64,000 bases of DNA. Source: Chamaelirium japonicum. Its lineage: Eukaryota > Streptophyta > Magnoliopsida > Liliales > Melanthiaceae. A program made the position numbers and the translations under genes. The stretch is from positions 31,791,126-31,855,125 of the forward strand of contig OX393549.1 in the NCBI GenBank assembly GCA_947650365.1, written 5' to 3'. Shown one piece after another: positions 46,643 through 59,800 of the stretch (its first letter is position 1; the number at the start of each line of letters is the position of its first letter). The notes below the pieces were generated by a model. It ran no database searches. It was given only the letters and a program-made list of their open reading frames with translations, and was not told where the DNA came from.

Positions 46643-49600
46643 TGGTGGTGCCATGGGGGATCCCCTTCTTGGGGGCCCCTCTCATCCCCCTCCTTCCTCT
46701 TGAGATGGAGGACGGGACCTAGAGAGTGTTGAAGATGGTGATGGGTTGGCGGCTGAGGATTCTTCTCATCTCCCTCGAGCCTTGGATGAGGGAGAAAATA
46801 GCCTGACAGCTCCATGAGGGAGATGTGGTGTGGTGGTGTTGAAGACCAGGTCTGGTGCTTCTTCTTCCTCTTCAGGCCGTGGTAATGGGAGATCGGAGCA
46901 GGGTTCAGGTGCTTCAGGTACTCATCCAGCTGGGGGTTCCGGATCTACAGAAGAGGGTGTTGCAGATCTGTTCGCAGAACTCAAAACTGGTCGGGTGGAC
47001 TTCAGCACGAACCCAGATTTGGTCGGGTGTTGCGGATCTGTTCACAGAACCCAGATATGTTCGCAGAAACCAGATCTGGGTTCCAGATTTGGTGGTTCGG
47101 GTGCTACTGTGCCCAGATCTGAGGGTGCTGTGCCGTTTGGTGATGCTTCTGTGGCCAGATCTGATGATATTGTGCCCAGATTTGCAGAAGAGGGTGCTAC
47201 TGTGCCCAGATCTGAGGTTGCTACGTCTGATGCAAACGGGGGGTCGGGTGGACTTCAGCACGAGGGTACTCGTTTCCCTCCCCCCCTTATCTATTCCCCG
47301 CACAGCCCTCGATGTATTTAAGATAATACGGGTGATGGGGCTGTTGCACCATCCTTTGCAGCAGTCATTATTCACAGCGCCGAACAGGCGTTTGTGGAAA
47401 TGTCTAAGACAACTGCAGATGAGTCTGCTGCAGCTCTTAATACAGCAATGGGTCCAGGTGCACCCCAGGTGCCTGTCGGAGTGTCTGAACCATGACGGTT
47501 TGCAGGTGTTGGGGAGAGGATAGCGGGTAATGCTTGGAATGGTCCTCTTCACCTATCTGCTTTGACTCCCGACGATTACAAGCTCACTTTCATTGAACCT
47601 ACAGTGATCGCAGGGAAGAAAATTGTGGTATGTCCACAGAAAAAGCTTGCTAAATCGGAAAGCTTCTGGGCCAACGCTTTAGTGGGCTTTGTCTTGGGGA
47701 GACAACCTTTCTTCCCTCACCTAAAGGCTTCGGTGTTGAGACTGTGGAAACCGAAGGGAGGAATGGAGATGTTTTCCCGAGAGAATGGAATTTTTCTTTT
47801 CAAATTTGTGGATGCTGAAGACTATTCGAGAATTTTGGCTGGCGGTTTGTGGCACTTTCAAGGGCAGCCTCTTGTGCTCAAGAAGTGGACGAGTGACACT
47901 CAGTATGATAGGGCAATGCTCACTCATATTCCTGTCTGGGTCAGATTCCCTAATCTCCCGGATAAATTATGGTCGTTTGATGCCCTAAGTAGGATGGGCA
48001 GTGTACTGGGAAGACCGGTTGGTATGGACGGGCCCACAGCTGCCGCGGTTGCTCATAAGGAAGGGGGTTGGGAAGACCGGTTGGTATGGACGGGCCCACA
48101 GCTGTCGCGGTTGCTAATAAGGAAGGCGGTAGGATAAACTATGCGAGGATTTGCGTGGAGATTAATGTTGAGGATGACTTAAGGTTTGACGTTGAGGCTC
48201 GGAATGATGCGGGCACCTTTGCCTCTGTGCAACCTGTGTCGTATGACTGGAAGCCTACTCGATGTAGAGCGTGTAAGTCTTTTGATCACAATGAAAATGA
48301 TTGTGTGTCACACCCGAAGATCTCAGACAAGTGGAAGACCTTTCAGGGGCCTACGATTAATCCTGTTAAGAAACATTGGGTGCCAACGGATAAATCTCCA
48401 TTGGACACCAATGCTTGGATTCAAGTAGACCCTAAGCATAAAGCTTCGGCTAAGGCGGTGGGTGCAAAAGCTGGAACTGCAGATTCTGGTTCTAGCTTCA
48501 AGATAGGGACCGCCTCTCAATTTGTAGTTTTGGCAAATCAGGAGGGGGACTTTGAAGGAGTGCTGGGTGCTGCAGTAGGTTCTCAAACTACTAATTTTGC
48601 TGATGTTGCGATTGTAATTGGTGCAGTGGAGGCTGGAGTTCCTGATGTTACGCACGTTGTGGATGGTGCTAGTGCAGTGGCTTATGTTGGGTCAGCAGAA
48701 TGCAAGGCTGTGACAGATGATATGCAGCATGCAGTTGTAGCAGAAGGGATTGCAGATGTAGAAGTTACGCAACGTACTGATGATGCTGTTAGACCTATTG
48801 CAGTAGTTCGCGTAACAATGGCAGTTGCTGCTGTAACGCAAGCAACTGGCACAGATTCAACAGAAGAGAATACAGTGACTGTGTTGCAGGTGGAAGCCAA
48901 TGTTACACGACCTATGGGTGCTGCAGGGCATGAGTCTGATGATGTTACGCTTGGTGCTACTGATGAAGTTGTTGGAGGCACTGCAGCTGGTGTTACACTA
49001 CCTGTTGGTGCGAGTTCAGACATTCTTACGCTAGCGAATGCAGGGGCAGATTCCCGAGCAGAAAGTTCAGCCAGCGAGGGGGAGAGACCGATCGTATTAG
49101 CTCTCGCTAGAGGGAGTGGGGTCGTAGTTGGCCGGCGAAGTAATCGAGAAGGAAGTCCCAGCTTATCTATTCCTGCTCTTCAACAAGCACATCGGAAGGC
49201 CATGGCTCAGGGTGCGATGAGGTTATTTGGTGAGCAGGCGTCAGGTGTTTTGCAGGACTTTGGTGTTGATCATGGGAAGATTCCAGTTCGAGCGGAGGAA
49301 GATGGTCGTCCAGAGTCCTCTGTTCAATACAAGAAGTTGCCTCCCCATCTTGCCAATCTGCCTGCTGTCCTTACCGTGCCAAATCCAGCGCTTGAATCGA
49401 CGTCCCGAGCCAAAGAATCTTGGCCTAAAGGTCAATCTGATAGGGTCACGAGGAGTAGGGGGCTAGCTAAAGCTATTAGGGAAGATTCTTTGACGGTTGT
49501 AGGCGGCGATAGTGGAGAGTTTCTTCGACTGTTGAAGTTCTTGGCGTATAGGAGAGTGGAGTTCGGGAAGTGGAGTGATTGGGCTAATCTCATGATGTAT

Positions 49601-49868
49601 GCAGGGGAGATCCTTTGATAGTTGAAGGTAGTTTCATCCTCTGCTTGGGTATTAGTGTTGGGTCGGACCGTTTGGTTGTTTTTTGCTTTTCCCGTATGGA
49701 GTCCTGTAACTCACTACGGTGAGCTAGTGTTTTCACTCTCTGGGTTAGAGCTTGAGTGTGGCCCTATTTAGCCTAGTTTCTGCTTACTCATCCAGAGTTA
49801 AGCCGAGTTCTGCAACTGCCTTTATTTTCTAGTAATAAATTAGTTTTTTACCTCTCAAAAAAAAAAAA
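46643..49868 (+). mobile_element. LINE ORF1-only retroposon, copy 2
   Basis: The encoded order equals copy 1. A Ser/Gly-rich N-terminus (46830 on) is followed by DUF4283 (47580-48000: KIVVCPQKKLAKSESFWAN, GFVLGRQPFFPHLKAS, MEMFSRENGIFLFKF). A zinc knuckle CRACKSFDHNENDC lies at 48263-48304, then a VT- and Ala-rich tail to the stop at 49618. In-frame stops at about 47319-47321 and 47494 and a 62 bp tandem duplication break it. It ends in a 3' UTR and a run of about 14 A (49857-49870). Short repeats AAGATAGG (46635-46642 and 49869-49876) may be the target duplication. No reverse transcriptase is present. Confidence 0.8.
48008..48131 (+). repeat. 62 bp tandem duplication in the retroposon frame
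   Basis: Two copies start at 48008 and 48070 with GGGAAGACCGGTTGGTATGG and run to the Lys-Glu-Gly-Gly codons. Sixty-two is not a multiple of three, so the second copy shifts the frame. Skipping one copy restores continuity between the DUF4283 and zinc knuckle parts. Confidence 0.9.
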
Positions 49869-49876
49869 AAGATAGG

Positions 49877-50636
49877 GCAAGACTATGCTATAATCCAAAG
49901 TGTCATCCAATACTTGGATTCTTGCTAGTACTTGAGGGTTTTTGAGGCTTGTGTCATTGAAGTATACTAGGCTTAAAAGCATGTATCTAAGGTTTTGAAA
50001 GAGATCGAATGTCACATTCTATCTTAGTTACTTCTTAGATCCAAGTGTTCTTTGGTTTTTACTTTTCTTTCTTTATATCCTCCACATACATCTTTGGTTC
50101 TTTCCCACCACTGTGTGGAAGGCTCTTATGGGAGCACTTGGGGTGATTGCGGTTACACAAGCACCCATTGCCGCTGAAGGTGGGGTGGGCCTCTACGGCA
50201 CCAAGGCGGATTGGAGGAACTCGGATTGGAGCGAGGAGCATTGTGAGTGGACCCTTTGAAGGGTGGTTGCGGCCAACTTCAACGTCGGAGCGGTGCATAG
50301 CTCAGGGGCAGCCGGGGTAACCTCTTTGTAACCATTAGTATTTGCTCCGCTTTCTTGGGTGCGTAGGGAAGACTTGGTTGCAGCCTAGGTCCAGCTTTGT
50401 CGAGGATGGTTTTTTCCCCGATTAAGGGTTTTCATATAGGAAAACAACTTGTTTCTTTTTGGCGTTATTTCTGTGATCATTACTATATCTTTTTCGTATT
50501 TAGGGCAAGCTAACCCGTGTTTGCATCTACCTATTGCGGGGAATGCCAACTAGCTTCGTCTAGTTGGTCTCTTAATGCACAGAGTTTTGCTAGCCAAGTT
50601 TAGCTAGCTATAAAATTTTTGTAGGGTTAAAACCCT
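49877..50636 (+). mobile_element. LTR-like sequence, possibly Copia
   Basis: The string GGTTTTTTCCCCGATTAAGG (about 50408) and the preceding TTTGTAACCATTAGTATTTG resemble the R-U5 part of plant Copia LTRs. No ends, primer site or proteins could be tied to it. It may join 45.5-46.6 kb across the nested retroposon. Confidence 0.35.
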
Positions 50637-51690
50637 TATTGTAAGGAGAACCGGCTTTGATACAATTTTGTAACCTCCATCCCAAATACACAAGATATTG
50701 TCCTCTTTATACGTACCCACACAAGTACTTCCCAGGAGGTCACCCACTCTAGTACTAACCCTACACATAATATTTCTCCTCGCAATGGGGTAGTCTAACC
50801 TTACACATGGACGTGTAGCCCTTAAAGGGGGTGAATTGTGACGACCAAGATTCAATAGTCAAGACTCCTAAGACTGTGATGCCAATATGGATAAGGTGAG
50901 GTGATGTGTTCAATGCCATGAGTTAGTCCCAAATCACCTGAAGAGAAAAAGATCATGAACTACTTATATAATTTTCCCTTCCAAACATAGAAAATATGTT
51001 TTAATAACATACTTCGTTATGGATTTCATAGGAATTCTGTAGTTAAGCATGCTCGAGCGAGAGTAGTACTAGGATGGGTGACCTCTTGGGAAGTCCTTAT
51101 ATGGGCACGGACAAAGCGGACAATATCTTGTGTGTTTGGAGCCAGATGTTAAAAAATTACCTATGAGAACTTTATAGAATGTCACCCATCATAGTACTAC
51201 TCTAGCCTGAGCATGCTTAACTAAGGAGTTCTAACAAAATTTGTAGTGGTGCAAAGTTTTAAAACACATCTTCTATGTTTGAGAGGAAAATTATATAAGT
51301 AGCTCATGATCTCCTTCTCTGTAGGTGATGTGGGGCTAACTCGTGGGATTGGATGCCTCACATAACCTCATACATCTTGGCATCACAGGCTTACGAGTCT
51401 TGGCCATTGGCTATTGGATATTTGTCGTCACAATCCACGTCCCTTAAGGGCTAAACGTCCACGTGTAGGGTTAGACCACCCAATTGTGATGAGAACTAGC
51501 CTCAATACCCTTTTGTAAAATCAGCCCCAAACACACACGATATTGTTTGGTTTGCCCTATCCCACGCGAGGACTTCCAAGGAGATCACCCATCCTAGTAC
51601 TACTCTTTGTCCGAGCACGCGCGAGGGAAGTCCTCGTGCGGGCACGAAGAAGTGAACCATATCTTATTTGCTTGGGACGGATGTTAAAAG
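50637..51690. mobile_element. Inverted cluster of Cassandra copies
   Basis: In order: a minus-strand LTR 3' fragment with interior edge (about 50640-50758); a plus-strand interior (50759-50836) and LTR (50837-51151); a minus-strand LTR (about 51180-51432) and interior (51433-51512); a minus-strand LTR 3' fragment (about 51514-51615); and a plus-strand LTR 3' fragment (about 51622-51688). The two long LTRs face tail to tail about 51165. Each LTR copy contains all or part of the 5S-like domain (for example GTTAAGCATGCTCGAGCGAG). Confidence 0.8.
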
Positions 51691-52042
51691 GGAAATTAGA
51701 CCCCGTAAAACAATTGAATCGGAGAGCTCCTTGAACCAGATCGAAGAGATCGGTGGTTGACTATCTCCCTCGCCATGTTGTTGATCTGCAGGCTAGGAAA
51801 AAAAAAAGAGTAAGCAAAGAGAAAAAGATCGAGAGGAGGCGGTCGGTGGTGCCTAGCTGCCTATGGTCGGGTGTTGTTGGCTTCTTGGCCGCCGGGCAAA
51901 GCATTGGCAATCGCAGGAGCACAGGAAGGAAAAAGAAGGGAAGAAGGAGGGGTGGCCTACCTGCTTCAGCAAGGCTCCTCCTCAACGTCGATTGGGTGCC
52001 AGTGGGGGGCTCCTCTCACTCCTCCTCCTCCTCCTCCTCCTC

Positions 52043-52106
<64 letters not shown>

Positions 52107-53345
52107 TCTTAGTGATGAGAAGGGGAGGGGGTGGCATGTCGATGCATCGTAGGGGGATATGGGCCTGATTTTGGGATCTCAAAATGAAAATATATTAAGT
52201 TTTTTTTAAAAAAATCCTCCCTCTCTCTTTCTCTCTCTCTTTCTAGTTAGTGATCAAAAAATTCAAAGAGAAGTGATAATCATCCCGATGTGTTTGTCGG
52301 GAATGATCAGCCTGATTGATGTGGCATCTAATCACAACGTCACTTTTTCTGCCTGTCCGAATTGAATGCGATACATTGGTCTAGACTGGATGCAACAGAC
52401 TGTTGTGCTCAGGACACCTCAATTTGGCTAAAGGTTTCACGCTAAATAGTATTTTTTTCGATCATAAGTGGAGGGAATGAGTGCGTAGGGGAATCTTCAA
52501 TTTGGGGATCTCAAAACATAAATATATTATTAAAAAAAATGGAGGAAAGTTATGAACGAACTCCCGAGTACTGAGGGATTATGCTACCTAGTATCGATGG
52601 ACAGGATCGATTGACTCATGTGCAACAAACATATGCGACTCTCTTTCTTATGTTTTAAAATGCAGGTATGATGAATCACACTCCTCTTGTTATTAACGCG
52701 AATGGCAAGATCTACTCCGTTCGTTTTTGTCATAGTCAGCTTGTTGTTCCATTTTGTCCTAATTAGCGATGCGATCGACGGAAGGAGGGGGTGAAGGGGA
52801 TGCGATCGAGGGGATCACAGGCCTGGCTGGCAAGTAGGAATGGTGGGGTGATGCGATCGATGGAAGGATGGGGTGAGAGAAAGAAGTGATGGAAGGAGGG
52901 GGTAAGAGAGAAATTGTACAATTTTAAATGAGACGGGATTTTAGGGATCGTGGCATTAACAATTGATCTGGTAAGGGATCGATTTTAGGCGATAAGGAGG
53001 GATTCTCTTTATGGACGATTGTGCGTAGTTTTTGATAGATCGAAGGTATTGAAATGTTCTAGTCAGTATAACACATTTGTAATATTTCGGCATAGTCATA
53101 GCATGTTATATAGATTTTAAATATCTAGCACATTGTTTATTTTATGCTTATGTTTCATTGACAATCATGTGCACTTAATGGATTTGCAATTAGGAAAACA
53201 TATAAAAAAGTATGCAAACTTTACAAAATTTATTTTTCAAACCAAATACAAAGCATAACCACTCCGTAACACACCAAAAACTTACACACTGAAAAGTCCC
53301 AATGCAACAGCCTTTTCATTCCATGTGCATCTCTTGCTCGCGCCT
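51691..53345. other. No gene; compound microsatellite
   Basis: A compound (CTC)n(CT)n(CA)n microsatellite lies at about 52018-52107; open frames over it are by-products. The rest is unassigned, with the LTI65-like 3' UTR presumably ending near 53.0-53.3 kb. Confidence 0.5.
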
Positions 53346-53878
53346 TTACGGTTCCTGATGGGCCCCCTCCACCGCCTCCCCTCCCTTCGCCTGGGGGCTT
53401 GTGACCGGCGAAGCACCCGACCCCGCGCCTCCTCCGATCAGAGAGGTGACCGCCCCTCTGATCCTCCCCATCATCCCCATCCCGCTGCTTTCCTCAGCCG
53501 ATACCGAGACCCCCTTATCGACCTGCCCCGCTCCTCCATCGCCGCCACTTGCTCCGGCGGCCCCGCTCTGCTGCGCCTTCCCCACCCCCGCCGGTCCCGG
53601 CCCAGCCACCTTACCGTACACCGTCGACGCCGCGGACGCCGCCGTGTCTTTCGCCCCGAACACGGTGGAGGAGAGCTTCTCGGTGTAACTCGGTTGCTTC
53701 GCGGCCGGTTCGGCGCTCTCTCCGGGTTTCTCCTCTGGGCCGGGCCGGGTATTTTCTGGAGACGAGAACTGGTCGTGGGTCCCCGTAGGCGGAGAAGAGC
53801 GCTCTCCTCCTTGCTGTCCCTCGGCTTGGTCCGACACGTTCGGAGCCTGGACAGGCGACATCCTCGTCTCATCCCCAC
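53346..53878 (-). CDS. LTI65: LTI65-like terminal exon C2
   Basis: 533 bases ending in TAA. Encodes a last B-like start (SPVQAPNVSD, TGTHDQFSSPENT), then ESAEPAAKQPSYTEKLS, VFGAKDTAASAASTVYGK, a Gly/Ala-rich stretch, and a C-terminus with MGRIRGAVTSLIGGG. Shorter and more glycine-rich than the usual family C-terminus. Confidence 0.78.
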
Positions 53879-56800
53879 CTGCTAGACACGTCAGCAACAA
53901 CACGTAAGTGGGACCCAGTTCGTTTTCATTACAACGCCAAAAGTAAAAGGGTTATTTGACTTGGCCCCCCAAATTTTGCCTTAAATTACTCTACCCCGCA
54001 TATTTTAATTAATTAGATTTTACCCCCCAAAACTTTATGGGTTATTTTGACTTTGCCCCCCAAACTTTGCCTTGAATTAGACTTTACCCCCCATTTTTCA
54101 TTAATTAGACTTTACCCCCCAAAACTAACTGTTCCGTCAGTTCACCATCTAATAGAAAGGGTGAGCTGGCGGAAAAGAAATAAAGTTTTGGAGGGTGAGC
54201 TGACGGAACAGTTAGCTTTGGGGGGTAAAGTCTAATTAATGAAAAGATCGGGGGTAAAGTCTAATTTAAGGCAAAATTTGGGGGGTAAAGTCTAAATAAT
54301 GTGTCAGCTCACCCTGAGATGGTGAGCTAACGAAAAAGTTAGTTTTGGAGGGTAAAGCCTAATGAAAATGTGGGGGGTAAAATCTAATTCAAGGTAAAAT
54401 TTGGGGGGCAAAGTTAAAATAACCCAAAGTAAAAACGTTAGTTGGCTAACGCTATGCCCTCATGCAGTCTCGCACACAATCTGCCCACATGCCACAGAAG
54501 CCGTCCATCAAGTACAATACACGGCTCACCCAGCATGTGGGACAGATTTACAGGAAACGGCGTGGGGACACAGCATAGCTAAACGTTAGGTCGATCCTGG
54601 TCACCTTCAGTGGACACCGCCGTGTCTTTCACGGCGGACACGGTGGGGGAGAGCTTCTCGGTGTAACTCGGTTGCTTCGCGGCCGGTTCAGCGCTCTCTC
54701 CGGTGGTCTCCTGTGGGCCGGGCCCGGTTTTTTCCGGAGATGAGAACTGGTCGTCGTGGGTCCCCGTAAACGGAGATCGCTGTTCTCCTTGCTGTCCATC
54801 GGGTCGATCCGAGACAGGCAACATCGTCGCCTCATCGCCACCTGTTAGACACGTCAGCAACAACACAAAAGTGGGACCCAGTTCGTTTTCGATTTTCACT
54901 CCCACAACAAAAGTAAAACGTTAACGCTATGCCCTCGGGCAGTCTCGCACTGCCCACATGCCCGCAGAAGCCGTGCATCAAGTGCAACACACGGCTCCCA
55001 CAGCATGTGGACAGCTTTTGGGCACACGGCGTGGGGGACACAGCATCGCTCAACGTTAGGTCGATTCTGGTCACCTGCAGTGAACTCCTCGGACGTGGGC
55101 TCCGGGACAGCGGGGTCCTCCTCTTCAAGCCTCCCGTTGATAATCCCTGAAGTGCCCCTCTCTCGAGCCAGACCTTCATCTTGGCCGTGTGGAGCAGCGT
55201 CGGTCCCGTACGCTGCCGACACCAGAGATAGAGGGTAACGGGAGGATCACGCCGTAGGCCCTTAGTGGGAAGGAAAACTTTAGAGAGACAGAGAGAGAGA
55301 GAGAGGAACGTACGAGGGCCACCGTGGACTTGAGGGTCCACTTCGATCTCTTCGTCGTCCTCTGGGCCGGACAGGGTTTTTTCTAGAGATAAGAACCGGT
55401 CGTCGGTCCCCATGGGCGGAGATTGCTCTCCTCCTAGCTGTCCCTCTGGTGCCTGGAAAGAGCCGACGACAGGCGACATCCTCTCCTCATCTCCACCTGC
55501 TAGACGCGTCAGCAACAACATGTAAGTGGGACCCAGTTCGTTTTCCCACCAGTTTCAAAAGTACGGGTGCAAAAAAAAACCATCGGACTCAAAGTCAACG
55601 ACCCGAACCCGATCAATGGTCTGGCCCGAAAACACAGTGGGCCGGGCTCAGGCCGCCACACTTAGTCCACAACCCGGACCTTCCTGGCCCGACCCGACCC
55701 GGTCCGAAAGGAATCTCCAAAGTCCAGCTCGAGAGCCCAAACACTTGGTATATTTAGAATTTATCGATTTTTTATGAGGATGATCACTATAGTAAATTGA
55801 TCATCTTCACAAAAAATAAGCAAATTTTAAAGTCTTCATATGTGTTATTTAAATTAACAGTTCAAATGGATGGTTAAAAAGCTTCTAACATTTGATGCTT
55901 TTAGTGGTTTTGAAATTTGTCGGTTTTTTGTGAACAAAAAATCAACAAATTCTAAAACCTCTAGTCCATCAATATGAAAGGTTATCAATATATTGTCAAT
56001 GGATCCCAACCAATATGTATATAGACGATAAACATTTTGCATTAAAAAATAGGGTAATATGTGATAGGTTCCTGAAATAGATCAATTTTAGTGATAAAGA
56101 CAGCTAACATGGATAATTAGAGTTAGATCCTCCCGATAGAAAAATATATTTTTTATCCTTGCGGTGAGGTGTACACGTGAGCAAGAACCCCTACGTGTAG
56201 CGGTATATGTGGCCCCCGGTCCGAGCCAATTAAACTATAGCATAAAGAGTAACAATCTTTGAAAATTATTACTATTATGCTACAATTATATCACTATAGC
56301 AAAAAAATTAATAAAATCTTAAGAAATAAAATAAAATTTGCTATAGTGAAAAGCAACAATTTGCATAGATTGAGTAACAATGTGTGCAAATTGTTACTAT
56401 TTTGCTACAGTAAAATAACTGTACGATTTTTTTTTTTTTTTCCCGATAAATCTTGTTTGGAAGCAAAAAAAATTGCTACAATAAAATCATTGTAGCAAAA
56501 GCTTATCAATCTTTGCAGATTGAGTAACAATATTTGTAAAGTAACAATTTGTGCAGATTGTTACTCTTTTACTACAGTAAAATTAATGTAGCAATTTATT
56601 TTCGTAAAATCATGTCCCAAAAAAAAAAATCACTGTAGCAAGCCAATTGGTTGAGTACATCCTATAGCAACAAGGACGGAGGGACATGTACTAAGGAACA
56701 ATTTAATCATTAAAAGGGGATACAAGTTACATGTGGAACTTGCTCTAGTTAGATCTTTTTCCGGATGGATCTAATGTAACACCATCTTGTTGGCTATCCA

Positions 56801-59800
56801 TCCCTTTAAAATGATCTCTTATCAAGGACCTCTTACTAAGTATAGCGGTTAGTCATAAACTTTTATGAGGTTTTGAGTTCAAACGCAAAAAGGATTTTAT
56901 ATATATATATATATATTAACAAAACACTTGTTTTAGTTTTAATCCGGCCCAAAATTCCGAATATAATCTATACACGGTCTGCGTCTAGAGTGGCTCAGAC
57001 CCTTGGCTGGGGCCTGGCCCGACAAGGCCTATGGTACATTCCGAGCTCAGGATCTTTAGGCCCGGCCCGTTTTACACCCCTATTCAAAGGTAAAACGTTA
57101 GCTGACTAACGATATGCCCTCAAACAGTCTTGACACATAAACTGCCCATATGACACAGAAGCCGTGCATCTTAGTCTATGCATCAAGTGCAATACACGGC
57201 TCCCGCAGCATGTGGACAGTTTTGAGGACACACGGAGTGGTAGGGGTGGCAATGGGTTGTGTCGGGTCGGGTTTGCATCGTGTCTAGTTTCGGGTCGTGT
57301 CCAAAACCCCTACCCGACCCGTTTAACTAATTATGTCTAGATCGTAAACCCGTACTCGACTCGTTTATAAACGGATAGACCCGTTTACCACACGGGTCTA
57401 TTCAGTTGTCCTGATCCCACCCAATCCAACTCGACCTACCTGATTGACCTGCTGGTATTATATATTACAGTATCGGATTGTGGGTAGACCCGATCTGATA
57501 GGACCCGTTGAATTTTGAATAGGTCTTTCTGGGTCTATCATGTAAAGACCTTACACCTAGACCCAGCCCATTTATTAAACGGGTCTATCGTGTCGATCCG
57601 TTTACGACCCGAATCAGTTTAATCCTGACCTAGACCCGCTAACTTCGTGTCCGGTCTAAAATTGCCAGCCCTACGGAGTGGGGACAGCATCGCTGAACTT
57701 TAAGTAGATTCTGGTCACCTGCAGTTAACTTTTCGGATCTGGGCTCCGGGCCAGCGGCCGGGTACTCTTCAAGCCTCCCCTCGATAATCCCCGAAGTGCC
57801 CCTCCCTCGCTCCAGGCCTTCGTCTTGGCCTCCAACTACGTGTGGAGCACCGGCGGTCCCGTACGCTGCAGACACCAGAGAGAGAGAGTGGATAACGGGA
57901 GGATCACGCCGTAGGCCCATAGTGGGAAGAAAAATTTGAGAGAGAGAGGAACGTACGAGGGCCACCGTGGCCTTGAGGATCCACTTCGATCTCTTCGTCG
58001 TCCTCTGGGCCCGACCGGGTTTTTTCTGGAGATGAGAGCTGTCTGTGGGTCCCCGTAGGTAGGGAGTGCCCTCCTCCTTCTTGTCCCTCGGGTCGGTCCG
58101 AAACTTTCAGAGCCTGGAAAGAATCAACGACAGGCGACATCCTCTCCTCATCGCCACCTGTTAGACGCGTCAGCAACATGTAAGAGGGACCCAGCTCATT
58201 TTCACTCTAATTTCAAATATAAAAAAGAGTAATACAATTTCGAACTTAGTTTTTCAAAAAAAAAAAAAAGGCTTAGTAACCCTATAAAAGAACCCTGTTT
58301 CATTTTATTTATGAATTTCACGCTCTGTTTCCGCTCAAAATGACAGATCCTTGTTATTATGACTTATGAGTGTGTTTCGGAAAAAAAATTAAACGATATT
58401 TTAGATATAGCCCCTTAACTATTTTGCAATATTAGTGGCAGAACACCATAACTTACTATATTAGCTAAAGTCCCTACAAGCATACATACATCTTCACGGG
58501 ACTTATGTCAAATTTTTTCAAAAAAAAAACTACTTGGAACATTTTACATCGATAAGTCATCGACAAACAAGACCCAAGAAATAATGACAGAGCCTAGAGT
58601 TAGTGCACCGGTATTTACACCAAACAGTGACCCAAGAAGTGATAGCAGGGCCAGAGTCAGTGCATCGGCATTCACACCAAACAGTACGTGACCCGTAAGC
58701 CTCTCCACCACTTGTTGAGCGTGAACAATTTTGTTTCGAACGTTCACGACTATCATTGCCTCATTTCAAGGGTTTTTGGTTATTTCACCATAATTAGTAA
58801 CATGAAATAACATACATGCATGTGAAATAGACGAATGAGAGCCCTAAATGTTCTAACCTTATAATGAGAGGTTGGAACAAAATCATTCTCTTCTCGAGCA
58901 TTGTTTGTCAATAGGGATGGCAACGCGACGGTGTACTATATGTAAAACCAAAACCGTACCATGCGGTGCGGTACATCACAGTTTAACATTGTAATGATCT
59001 AAAAGGTGCGATATTTTACGGTTTTGAGCAAAGCAAAACCGAACCCAAACCGCAAACCGAAACCGTACCGTGACGGTTTTATATTTTGGCAAACCAAAAC
59101 CACACCATGCGATGCGATTTTCTGCGATTCTCGGTTTTAAACCGCACCGTTGCCATCCCTATTTGTCAATATCTTTGTCGATGGAGATTGTTTGAATAGC
59201 ATTACTCGAAGCCGTGCATTAAGTGCAATACACGGCTCCCGCAGCATGTGGCTTTTTGGGGACACAGCGCGTGGGAACATCAACGTTAGGTCGATTCTGG
59301 TCACCTGCGGTGAACTTCTCGGACCCGGCCTCCGGGACAGCGGGGTCCTCTTCAGGCCTCCCATTGATGATTCCGGAAGTACCCCTCTCTCGCTCCAGAC
59401 CTTCGTCTTGGCCTCCAACTACGTGTGGAGCAGCGGCGGTCCCGAACACTGCAGCCACCAGAGATAAGACGGTAACGGGAGGATGACGCCGTAGGCCCAT
59501 AACGGTAAGAAAAATTTTAGAGAGAGGGGAACGTACGAGGGCTACCGTGGACTTGAGGATCCACTTCGTTCTCTTCGTCGTACTCTGGGCCGGGCCCGGC
59601 GGGCCGGGTTTTTTCTGGAGACGAGAACTGGTCCTGAGTCCCCGTAGACGGAGAGCGCTCTCCTCCTGGCTGTCCCTCGGGTCGGTCCGAGACTTTCATA
59701 GCCTGGAAAGAGCCGACATCCGGCGACCTCCTCCCCTCATCGCCACCTGCTAGACACGTCAGCAGCATGTAAGTGAGACCCGGTTGGTTTTCACTCCAGA

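Noticed and set aside
51753..52182. Coding frames rich in Ser/Leu or Arg/Glu
   Set aside because: They are translations of the CTC/CT/CA microsatellite and its neighbours.
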